Positions 54,003 to 61,478 of a stretch of 64,000 nt of DNA are shown here, in pieces; position 1 is the first letter of the stretch; every line of letters begins with the position of its first letter. The stretch spans positions 1-64,000 of the forward strand of contig CAZIGM010000005.1 of NCBI GenBank assembly GCA_964538675.1, read 5' to 3'. A program made the position numbers and the translations under genes. This stretch comes from CAZIGM01 sp964538675 (GTDB lineage Bacteria; Bacillota; Bacilli; Tepidibacillales; Tepidibacillaceae). The notes under the pieces were generated by a model. That model was not told where the DNA came from, did not search any database, and saw only the letters and a program-made list of their open reading frames with translations.

Positions 54003-54786
54003 AATTACAGAGAAGCTTGATGAATTACGAGCAAACAAGAAAAAAGCTTTGATTGGTTATATAACAAGTGGTGATCCTGATTTAGACACTACTGTTGAAT
54101 TAGTAACGATTCTAGAAGAGTCTGGTGTTGATATTATTGAATTAGGGATTCCTTATTCTGATCCTTTAGCTGATGGACCAGTTATTCAGAGGGCATCGAT
54201 AAGAGCACTTAATAATGGTATAAATATTAATTCAATTTTTAATATGGTAACTAAGATTAGAGAAAGAACGAATGTACCGATTGCTTTTCTAGTCTATTTT
54301 AATTCAATATTTTGTTATGGAATAAGCGATTTCTTAGCTAATTGTCGGAGTTCTGGTATTGATGGACTAATTATCCCAGATTTACCGTTAGAAGAGAGAA
54401 AAGAATTAAATGAACAGATGAAAGATTATGCTATCGATTTAATCCCTTTAGTTGCTCCTACCTCAGAAGGTAGGATTAAAGAGATTGTAAAAGATGCTAA
54501 AGGATTTGTTTATTGTATCTCTTCAAAGGGTGTAACAGGAATGAGAGATAATTTTGAAATAGATTTGGATACCTTTATGAAGAAGGTAAGGAAACACACA
54601 AATATTCCATTAGCTATTGGTTTCGGTATTTCTGATGATAAGATGGTAAGAGAATTAAAAGATATGGCTGATGGATTAATAGTAGGAAGCGCCATTATTA
54701 AAAGAATTGAAGAGGGTATTGATGAAAAAGATATAAATGAGAGAGTGTCTAGATTTGTACATGGTTTACATGAAGCGATAAATTAA
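53992..54786 (+). CDS. trpA: Tryptophan synthase alpha chain
   Basis: TrpA cleaves indole-3-glycerol phosphate and channels indole to TrpB. The 264-residue TIM barrel has GYITSGDPD, the catalytic Glu in IIELGIPYSDPLADGPVIQ, the Asp in GLIIPDLPLEE, and the phosphate loops SSKGVTG and GFGIS. It begins at ATG 53992 within trpB after GGAGGGG and closes the operon. No clear terminator is seen in the ~70 bases after it, so some read-through into the downstream promoter region is possible. Confidence 0.96.
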   Translation: MKSKITEKLDELRANKKKALIGYITSGDPDLDTTVELVTILEESGVDIIELGIPYSDPLADGPVIQRASIRALNNGININSIFNMVTKIRERTNVPIAFLVYFNSIFCYGISDFLANCRSSGIDGLIIPDLPLEERKELNEQMKDYAIDLIPLVAPTSEGRIKEIVKDAKGFVYCISSKGVTGMRDNFEIDLDTFMKKVRKHTNIPLAIGFGISDDKMVRELKDMADGLIVGSAIIKRIEEGIDEKDINERVSRFVHGLHEAIN

Positions 54787-54855
54787 AATAATTTTTTTTA
54801 AAAATATATATCCAAAATAAGAAATTATTCTGTAAAAGCAGAATAAAATATTCTC

Positions 54856-54884
54856 TTGACATAGTTGCTGACAACCTATAAAAT
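54856..54884 (+). promoter_or_regulatory. Promoter of the riboswitch transcript
   Basis: TTGACA (54856-54861) is followed after 17 bases by TAAAAT (54879-54884); the overlapping TATAAA two bases earlier is an alternative. It lies about 25 bases before the c-di-GMP-I aptamer. Confidence 0.65.
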
Positions 54885-54907
54885 ATAATTAATAAAATAT
54901 AAAAATG

Positions 54908-54993
54908 TAAAGAGCAAATCCATCGAAAGGTGGAGACGCAAAGCCACAGGTCTAAATATAGGAATTCTATATATGATAGCTGGGTTGCCAAAA
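54908..54993 (+). promoter_or_regulatory. c-di-GMP-I (GEMM) riboswitch
   Basis: The aptamer shows the hallmark bases: GCAAATCC, a P2 hairpin with GAAA tetraloop (CATCGAAAGGTG), GACGCAAAGCCACAGGTCT, a variable AT-rich P3 stem, and TAGCTGGGTTGCC closing P1. A terminator follows at 55002-55035. The RNA senses cyclic di-GMP and controls the secreted-protein gene downstream. Whether ligand turns the gene on or off cannot be told without the competing fold. Confidence 0.9.
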
Positions 54994-55001
54994 GATTTTT
55001 T

Positions 55002-55035
55002 AAGAATAATAGGCAAACCTTATTATTCTTTTTTA
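55002..55035 (+). terminator. Expression-platform terminator of the riboswitch
   Basis: AAGAATAATA (55002-55011) pairs with the TATTATTCTT arm ending at 55030, followed by a T run. It starts about ten bases after the aptamer and precedes the secreted-protein gene by about 65 bases. Confidence 0.8.
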
Positions 55036-55098
55036 ATAGAAACATAATTAGAATCTATTAACCATATAATTAATATTAAATTGAGAGGAGGATTTAAA

Positions 55099-55461
55099 TT
55101 GAAAAAAATAGCTCGAGTTACCTTAGTAGTGACATTGGTATTTTTATTATTTTCACCAGTAGCTTTTGCATCTGACAGTGATTTAGAGAAGGTTATTGAT
55201 CAGGTAGAAAAAACAAATTTAAAGATTGATAAAAAAATTGATAAAGCAATAGAAAAAGCCGAAAAATTCGAAGATACAAAAAACGAAGATAAGTTAATCG
55301 ATAAAGTAATAGACAATTTAATTGATTGGACAAACAAAGAAGCTGATAAAATGATAGATAAAGCTGCAAAAAAAGATATTGAGATATATTGTGAGCTAGT
55401 AGAAGTAGAAATCGGTGGTCAAATTATTTTAATAGATCCATTAAGAATAGCTGGATATTAA
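55099..55461 (+). CDS. Small secreted charged protein under c-di-GMP control
   Basis: The 120-residue product has a signal peptide of about 24 residues ending PVAFA, with cleavage before SDSD. The mature part is lysine-, aspartate- and glutamate-rich with repeated DKxIDK and EKAEK units, predicted helical or coiled-coil, and ends in a short hydrophobic segment (EIGGQIILIDPLRIAGY). I start at TTG 55099, five bases after GAGGAGG. No family is recognised. The riboswitch suggests a role at the cell surface or in the sessile-motile switch. Confidence 0.75.
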   Translation: MKKIARVTLVVTLVFLLFSPVAFASDSDLEKVIDQVEKTNLKIDKKIDKAIEKAEKFEDTKNEDKLIDKVIDNLIDWTNKEADKMIDKAAKKDIEIYCELVEVEIGGQIILIDPLRIAGY

Positions 55462-55510
55462 AAATATATATAAGTTAGGGATACATTTTAGTATTTTTCA
55501 ACATTAAGTA

Positions 55511-55537
55511 AGGGATACGTTATAGTACCCCTTTTTT
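55511..55537 (+). terminator. Terminator after the secreted-protein gene
   Basis: GGGATAC and GTACCCC form a stem with a small internal mismatch around GTTATA, followed by six T. A related but weaker sequence (TTAGGGATACATTTTAGTATTTTT) lies about 35 bases earlier and may be a decayed duplicate. Confidence 0.7.
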
Positions 55538-55633
55538 GTTGTGAATTGGTATTATTTAATCTTTAAATAAAGAAGGAGTTACTAAATATTTATAGAACTA
55601 TGTAACTAATAATGCAAAGTAGTGGAGGACAAA

Positions 55634-56542
55634 ATGGGGAATGGCTTTTTTATAGGGAATAGTGACAAATACATAGAAAAATTTGTCCAGAGTTCAGGGG
55701 AATTAAGTTTATTAGCTAAAGGTGATGGAGCTGAAGCAATGCTTCAAAAGATAAAGGTTAATGAAACTGTTTTTATAGAACCTGGCGAAGTAAGTGAAAC
55801 GATGGAATTTTTTTATATCTTAGAGGGTGAATTAGAAGTAGATAAAGAAAGTACAAAATCTTTATTAAAACCTGGAGATTATCTTTATGTACATCATTTA
55901 AAGGAAACTATTCAATTTAACACCCTAACTGATGTTACTTTATTGTATTTTTCAACACACCCACAATTTCATTTTCTTAGCGAATCTATAAGAGAATTAG
56001 TAGAGTTAGCTAACAAAGTTGAGCAAAAGGATAGGTATACACATAATCATAATCAAAGAGTAAAGGATTATGCAGTTAAAATTGGAAACAAATTAAATTT
56101 GTCAAAAGAGAGAATTGAAACCATAGCATTCGCAGCTTTATTCCATGATCTTGGGAAGGTGCATATACCTGACCAAATATTAAACAAACCAGGAATATTA
56201 ACAGATGAGGAGTTTGAGTTTATAAAAAAACACTCTTCTGATGGAGCAAATTTGGTTAAGAAAACTTATTATGAAAATATAGGGAAAATTATAGAACAGC
56301 ATCATGAAAGAATAGATGGGTCAGGATATCCCAATGGACTTAAAGATGATGAGATATTAATAGAAGCTAAAATAATATCAGTATCTGATGTTTATGATGC
56401 AATGACAACTGATAGACCATATAGAAAAGGGCTATCACCAATTGTAGCAATAGATGAACTTAGATCTTTAAAGGGAATCTTTTATGATGAAAAGGTAGTC
56501 GATAGTTTTTTTGATGTACTCAAAGAAGAAGAAGTAATATAA
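55634..56542 (+). CDS. Cupin and HD-GYP domain protein
   Basis: The 302-residue protein has an N-terminal cupin-like beta-barrel (about 20-110; EFFYILEGELEV, LKPGDYLYVHH) and a C-terminal HD-GYP domain with FHDLGKVHIP, HH of IIEQHHERIDGSGYP (the GYP signature) and VYDAMTTDRPYRKGL. Intact HD-GYP domains with these residues degrade cyclic di-GMP. The cupin part may sense a small ligand. I start at ATG 55634 after GTGGAGGAC. It lies 171 bases after the riboswitch-controlled gene. A repeat A copy begins at its stop. Confidence 0.88.
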   Translation: MGNGFFIGNSDKYIEKFVQSSGELSLLAKGDGAEAMLQKIKVNETVFIEPGEVSETMEFFYILEGELEVDKESTKSLLKPGDYLYVHHLKETIQFNTLTDVTLLYFSTHPQFHFLSESIRELVELANKVEQKDRYTHNHNQRVKDYAVKIGNKLNLSKERIETIAFAALFHDLGKVHIPDQILNKPGILTDEEFEFIKKHSSDGANLVKKTYYENIGKIIEQHHERIDGSGYPNGLKDDEILIEAKIISVSDVYDAMTTDRPYRKGLSPIVAIDELRSLKGIFYDEKVVDSFFDVLKEEEVI

Positions 56543-56667
56543 ACAGACTGTATAAAATGCCCTATTTCTGCGTTGCTGCTTAAATCTTCGGTACTCACTT
56601 ACGTTAAGTAAGTTCCGTTCCTGCGATTATAAGCGCGCCTTGAACTAGAACATTTTCTACAGTCTGT
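56543..56667 (-). repeat. Repeat A, full copy after the HD-GYP gene
   Basis: This 125-bp copy is bounded by ACAGACTGTATAAAATG and CATTTTCTACAGTCTGT and begins at the base after the HD-GYP stop codon. Part of it is read as the end of the convergent gene at 56604-56963. The termini are shifted slightly from the pepV copy (AGACTGT versus AGGCTGT), which marks a subfamily. Confidence 0.88.
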
Positions 56668-56963
56668 AATTTAGGTATAAAATTTTCAATTTCTGCGTTG
56701 CTGCTTAAATCTTCGGTACTATCCGTAATATCAACTAAAGACATTCTATTTTTACCAGTAGCATTCTTGAAATGAAAAACTGTATTAGCAATCCCAAGAA
56801 TAATAAAGATAATACCGAATAAGGGAAATATCAGACCCATGGTACCCATTCCCTTAGTCATACTAAAGGCTATAATAGTCCAAAAGATTCCAAATATAAC
56901 TGCTGCAATACTTCCTGCTGCTCCTAAAGCCGAAGGTCCACGCCCTGATTTAACACTTTTCAT
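56604..56963 (-). CDS. Small membrane protein with repeat-derived C-terminus
   Basis: This 119-residue protein has two membrane segments (about 15-37 and 42-62) after a short basic N-terminus and starts behind GAGGAGG. I know no function. Residues ~82-119 are encoded by repeat A: first the truncated copy (STEDLSSNAEIE), then the full copy (LQTVENVLVQGALIIAGTELT), which supplies the stop. The ancestral protein probably ended a little after residue 80. Whether the tail is stable is unknown. Confidence 0.65.
   Translation of the reverse strand: MKSVKSGRGPSALGAAGSIAAVIFGIFWTIIAFSMTKGMGTMGLIFPLFGIIFIILGIANTVFHFKNATGKNRMSLVDITDSTEDLSSNAEIENFIPKLQTVENVLVQGALIIAGTELT
56679..56720 (-). repeat. Repeat A, truncated copy inside a coding sequence
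   Basis: TTTCAATTTCTGCGTTGCTGC through CTTCGGTACT duplicates the left part of the full copy 12 bases away and then stops. It encodes residues ~82-94 of the small membrane protein on the minus strand. Confidence 0.8.
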
Positions 56964-57361
56964 AATATAAATTTCCTCCTCTAATGTATCTATTTATATG
57001 TAAAAGGAAATAAAACCTTATACATTATCAATATTTATTACGTAATAAATTATATTTTGGTTGCATTATATCACTGAAATGGAATAAGTTACCTTAAATA
57101 TTGTGGCCTTATATGAAAAATAATATTTAAAATTAAAAAATTATTTGTATTTAGAATATAACTCTATGATATTTATCATAGAGTTATATGTATTATTATG
57201 TAAAAAAAACTATTAAAAAGAGGAAAAACATAGAAATAAGTGGTATAATTGGTATATTGATAGAATAATAGATTCGGATAAAAGAAAAATACTGACATAT
57301 TCATGAACTTGGTTCCGCAATAACAACATATAGCATTATATACGAATACATAGATTCAGTA
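56964..57361. other. Intergenic region before the defence cassettes
   Basis: The region is very AT-rich and carries the control region of the minus-strand membrane gene. It contains a perfect 14-bp inverted repeat with a two-base loop (57158-57171 and 57174-57187, ATAACTCTATGATA arm) without a T run. Toward the right edge it adjoins the first GTTAGATG boundary of the attC-like array. No integrase gene is found here. Confidence 0.6.
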
Positions 57362-57372
57362 GTTAGATGAAA
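57362..57372 (+). other. Candidate left boundary of the cassette array
   Basis: GTTAGATGAAA here is identical to the bases that end the first attC-like repeat (59624-59634). It fits the GTTRRRY core-site consensus and would mark the point where the first cassette joined. No attC-like fold precedes it, so it could be an attI-type site or a chance match. Confidence 0.5.
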
Positions 57373-57422
57373 TTATGCTAGTTAACATTGAATTAAAATA
57401 TTTTTTTTAGGAAGGTGAAGAA

Positions 57423-59396
57423 ATGAAAGCCTCTGAGACAAAACTCCAGCAAATATTAGAAGGAACTAAGCAGTATGTAGTTCCACTTTTCCAAAGAACT
57501 TATAGTTGGAGTAATAAAGAATGGGAAGTGTTATGGAGTGATATAATTGAGTTATGTGAAATGGAAAAGCCTCGTGAACATTTTATAGGTTCAATAGTAA
57601 CAATGCCAACTGTTTCACTACCTGAAGGGGTAGCAAAATATTTACTAATAGATGGACAACAACGATTAACTACAATTTTTATATTCCTAGCTTTATTACG
57701 AGATCAATTATATAAAAAAGATGAAAGCTGGATTTTAGAAGAAATAAACAATACACTACTAGTAAATCCTTATAAAAGTGATAAGGATTTTTACAAATTA
57801 CTTCCCACTCAGGTTGATAGAAAATCTTTTAGTAAAATAATGGATAAAGATCCTATTTTAGCTGAAGACAACATCACTGAGGCATATAAATTTTTTGAAA
57901 GAAAAGTTAAGCAGTCTCCTTTTGATTATCAAGAGATAAAAAAAGTTATCTCAAATAATTTATCTGTAGTTAGCATAGTTTTAGACCCAGAAGATAATCC
58001 CCATTTAGTTTTCGAAAGTTTAAATGCTAAGGGTAGACCACTAACTCAGGCTGACCTTATTAGAAATTTTTTCTTTATGAGAATTCATATTAATGAACAG
58101 GAGATAGTATATAAGCAATTTTGGAAGCCAATGCATGACCTCTTAGCTGACAATTTAACAGAGTTTATACGTCATTATTTAATGAAAGCAGGAACAAATG
58201 TTAAAAAAAGTGATGTATATTTTTCGCTTAAAGAATTAGTAGGGCAAGATGATGCATTAAGTCACCTTAAAGAACTATTCAGATTTTCTGCGTATTACTC
58301 AAAATTATTATTTCCAGAAAAAGAAAGTAAACCTAAACTAAGAAAAGCTTTAGAACGTATTAAAAAAATTGAAGTTACAACTGCTTATCCATTTTTATTA
58401 AATTGTTATAGTGATTATGACAGAAATATTATTACTGAAGATGATTTTATTAATGTACTCAAAGTAATTGAAAATTTCATGATACGAAGATTTGTATGTA
58501 ATGTTCCTACTAACCAATTAAACAAAATATTTCCTCCATTATATAGTCAGATTACTAATAAAGAAAATGATAGTTTCGTTGAAAGCTTAAAAAGTATTCT
58601 TCAGAGTAAAGGATATCCAAAAGATAATGAATTTAAATTAAGATTACAGGACACAAATCTTTATGGTAGTGGAGATCGTGTTAGAAAAACCAAAATTATA
58701 TTAGAAAGTTTGGAAGAATCTTATAATCATAAAGAACAAGTACCATTTAATGATTTAACAATAGAACATATAATGCCACAAACTTTAAACGAATGGTGGC
58801 AAGAGCATTTAGGTGAAGAATGGGAGATTACCCATGAACTATTTTTACATACACTCGGCAATCTTACATTAACAGCATATAATTCTGAACTATCAAATGA
58901 TGATTATGAAACTAAAAGAATAAGTCTTAGTCAAAGTCATTTAGAGCTAAATAAGTATTTTTCTAACAAATTGTCTTGGAAAAAAGAAGATATTATAGAA
59001 AGAGCTAATATTTTATCAGACAAAGGTATAGAGGTATGGCCTTATTTTGGAGATGAGAATACTTTACAAAATGGATGTTCAAATGTAACAGGTACAACTC
59101 CAAGAGTTTTGTGGATTTTAGGGCAGAATTTTGATGTGAACTCTTGGCGAGATGTACTAGAGGAAACTATGAATACAGTTTCAGAGTTAGAACCAGAAAA
59201 ATTTGAAATACTAATTAATAAGTTTCCAAGATTAATTGGGCGCGATAAGAAAAAGTTTAGAGCAATTCGAGAACTTAATAATGGAGCTTATATTGAAGTT
59301 AACTTATCAGCAAAAGCAATTCAAAAGTTTTGTTTTCAAGCTATAGAAACAATTGGACTTACATCAGATGAATGGCAAGTTGATATATTAGATTAG
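57423..59396 (+). CDS. DUF262/DUF1524 (GmrSD-type) putative restriction protein
   Basis: The 657-residue protein has an N-terminal DUF262 domain with PLFQRTYSW (21-29) and LIDGQQRLTT (DGQQR at 77-81), a ParB-like nucleotide site, and a DUF1524 domain with IEHIMPQ (H449) and GNLTLTAYNSELSN, an HNH-type nuclease signature. A further C-terminal domain of ~110 residues follows. GmrSD-type proteins cut modified phage DNA. It starts at ATG 57423 after AGGAAGGTG, alone in the first cassette. Its restriction target is unknown. Confidence 0.85.
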   Translation: MKASETKLQQILEGTKQYVVPLFQRTYSWSNKEWEVLWSDIIELCEMEKPREHFIGSIVTMPTVSLPEGVAKYLLIDGQQRLTTIFIFLALLRDQLYKKDESWILEEINNTLLVNPYKSDKDFYKLLPTQVDRKSFSKIMDKDPILAEDNITEAYKFFERKVKQSPFDYQEIKKVISNNLSVVSIVLDPEDNPHLVFESLNAKGRPLTQADLIRNFFFMRIHINEQEIVYKQFWKPMHDLLADNLTEFIRHYLMKAGTNVKKSDVYFSLKELVGQDDALSHLKELFRFSAYYSKLLFPEKESKPKLRKALERIKKIEVTTAYPFLLNCYSDYDRNIITEDDFINVLKVIENFMIRRFVCNVPTNQLNKIFPPLYSQITNKENDSFVESLKSILQSKGYPKDNEFKLRLQDTNLYGSGDRVRKTKIILESLEESYNHKEQVPFNDLTIEHIMPQTLNEWWQEHLGEEWEITHELFLHTLGNLTLTAYNSELSNDDYETKRISLSQSHLELNKYFSNKLSWKKEDIIERANILSDKGIEVWPYFGDENTLQNGCSNVTGTTPRVLWILGQNFDVNSWRDVLEETMNTVSELEPEKFEILINKFPRLIGRDKKKFRAIRELNNGAYIEVNLSAKAIQKFCFQAIETIGLTSDEWQVDILD

Positions 59397-59416
59397 CAAG
59401 AAAAATCGCATAACTT

Positions 59417-59634
59417 CATCTAACAAAAGCATCCCCGCTTCGTCGCAAGCTCCTTGGTTGCCCGAAGCGAGAATACATAGAAGAAATGCTAAAGAAGTTT
59501 GATAGATTACACAAGCAACACATCTCTTTCGCTAACCGAGCCGGTAAAGCCCGAGCCTAAGAAAAGAGCTTTCTAAGGCTCAGCCATTACCTGTAAGCTC
59601 AAGAGCGTCGGTGATGCGAAAACGTTAGATGAAA
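59417..59634 (+). repeat. attC-like structured repeat, copy 1
   Basis: The ends pair as in integron attC sites: CATCTAAC (59417-59424) with GTTAGATG (59624-59631), then unpaired AAAA against GAAAAC, then GCATC with GATGC. The cores fit RYYYAAC and GTTRRRY. Inside are two hairpins: CGCTTCG (59436) with CGAAGCG (59463), and GAGCCTAAGAAA with TTTCTAAGGCTC (59553-59581). Its G+C is clearly higher than that of the neighbouring genes. At ~218 bp it is longer than most known attC sites. A second copy lies at 63103-63319. Confidence 0.75.
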
Positions 59635-59798
59635 GATAAGGCAAAGAATAGTGTCTTTCAGCAGTTTTATGAGATGCATTTTTATCTAGTAGGGATTTTT
59701 AGATTAATAAATGTAGTTAAATGGTAAAGTTTATAGTTTTTCAGGAAATTTAATGAAAATTATAAGAACTAATATTATATATTAAAAAGGAGACTGTA

Positions 59799-61478
59799 AT
59801 GAATTTTGAATCTATTAAAATAATGAATTTTAGAAATTTCAAGGAAATAAATGTAAATTTAGCAAATAAAAATGTTTTTTTTGGTCTTAATGATGTTGGT
59901 AAGACTAACTTTCTGCAAGCACTGAGATATGTATTTGACAAAGATATTCGTAAGCTAAATTTATTAGACTCTGATTATCACAATAAGGATATTAATAATC
60001 CAATTGAAATAATTATTACACTAGATATAAGCGACAGTACTTGTATTGATAACCAAAAGTTGCGTGCTCAATTAAAAGGAGCACTATCAAGTTCTGAAAA
60101 AAAGGTGTACATAAAACTGATTGCTGAATTTGATTTAAAGGAATTAGTTGGATGTGCAATGCTGTATTGGGGTGGCAATCTTAATGATTTACACGAAATG
60201 AAACAAAGAGGATACATGTATGAAATAGATTATGTATTTAATGTATTGTACATCGATTCTTACGTTAATCTATATGCTCTATTCAAAAACAATGTAAACT
60301 TACTGATTAAAAATGACAGTGATGCTGACAAAGGAATATTAGAGGATATTAATGAAACGGTAAATATTCTTAATTCTCATATTTCCTCTTTGTCTGGAAT
60401 CAAAGAGTTTGAGAGGAAAGTCACTCCTGAATATAAAAAATTCAAAAATGAGGATGTTTCAGTTTCAGTAAAATCCGAAATTGCTGTTAAAGGATTGTAT
60501 TCAAATATCATTCCCTATATTAAGTATGACAGTGACTCTAACTTATACCCAACCGCCGGGGAGGGGCGAAAAAAACTACTTGCTTATTCAATTTTTGATA
60601 TTATCTCGGATGAAAGTGCAGAAAAAAAAATAAATATATTTTTAGTTGAAGAGCCTGAAAATCACCTGCATAAATCAATGCAAATTGCATTGTCGCAGAT
60701 ATTATTTACAGACGAAAAGTATAAATATCTATTTGTATCTACACATTCTCCATTTGTGTTGTATGAAATGGATTCTGTTAATCTTGTTCGTATTTATAAT
60801 GAAACTAAAATAAATAGTGCCAGCTCATTTTATAAAGTACCTGATGAATACGAAAAAAACAGAAAAATACTCAATCGTAGTTTATCTGAAGCTATTTTTT
60901 CAGATAGAGTACTTTTAGTTGAAGGTCCATCTGAATTGATATTGTTTGAAAAAGTTTTATCTTGTATTAATCCATTTTACGAGGCTGAAGGTGCGTATAT
61001 ATTAGCAGTGGGTGGAATAGCATTTAAAAAGTATATTGTTATTTTAGATGAGTTAAAAATACATTGTGTTATTAAAACCGATAATGATCTTCGTCATGTT
61101 AAAAGTAGTGACTCTTATAGTGTATTAGGATTTACTCGTTGTAATAAGATTATTGGAGAAGATTTATTGCCATCTAATCAAATATCTCAAAACACAGTTT
61201 CTGCTAAAAGAAAACTGTATAAAGATAATCTTACTAAACTGGATGAAATTCGTGATAAATATTATATATTTTTATCAAAATGTGATTTAGAAAATGATTT
61301 GGATGAGATTCTTAAGGATAAATTAGAGGAATATTTGAACACTGATGATGTTATTGGCTATTTACAAGAGGCAAAACATTATCATATGGCTGAATTAGTT
61401 GAGAAACTAACCGAAGTTGATTGTAGAAAAATATATGAACATTATAATTTTGCATGTTTAAAAAAGGTGATTTTATGA
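59799..61478 (+). CDS. gajA: GajA-like OLD-family nuclease (Gabija)
   Basis: The 559-residue protein joins an ABC-type ATPase and a Toprim nuclease. The ATPase has GLNDVGKTN (Walker A, 29-37) and FLVEEPENHLHKS (Walker B region). The Toprim part begins at VLLVEGPSELILF, with the acidic residue in VEG, and continues through KTDND. Length is close to known GajA. With the UvrD-like partner downstream this is a class 2 OLD pair and matches the Gabija anti-phage system, in which DNA cleavage is triggered by nucleotide depletion. It starts at ATG 59799 after AAGGAGAC. Confidence 0.88.
   Translation: MNFESIKIMNFRNFKEINVNLANKNVFFGLNDVGKTNFLQALRYVFDKDIRKLNLLDSDYHNKDINNPIEIIITLDISDSTCIDNQKLRAQLKGALSSSEKKVYIKLIAEFDLKELVGCAMLYWGGNLNDLHEMKQRGYMYEIDYVFNVLYIDSYVNLYALFKNNVNLLIKNDSDADKGILEDINETVNILNSHISSLSGIKEFERKVTPEYKKFKNEDVSVSVKSEIAVKGLYSNIIPYIKYDSDSNLYPTAGEGRKKLLAYSIFDIISDESAEKKINIFLVEEPENHLHKSMQIALSQILFTDEKYKYLFVSTHSPFVLYEMDSVNLVRIYNETKINSASSFYKVPDEYEKNRKILNRSLSEAIFSDRVLLVEGPSELILFEKVLSCINPFYEAEGAYILAVGGIAFKKYIVILDELKIHCVIKTDNDLRHVKSSDSYSVLGFTRCNKIIGEDLLPSNQISQNTVSAKRKLYKDNLTKLDEIRDKYYIFLSKCDLENDLDEILKDKLEEYLNTDDVIGYLQEAKHYHMAELVEKLTEVDCRKIYEHYNFACLKKVIL

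Noticed and set aside
59417..59634. The 215-bp repeat as a group II intron or a transposase-bearing insertion sequence
   Set aside because: There is no ORF, no domain V-like motif that I can see and no terminal duplication.
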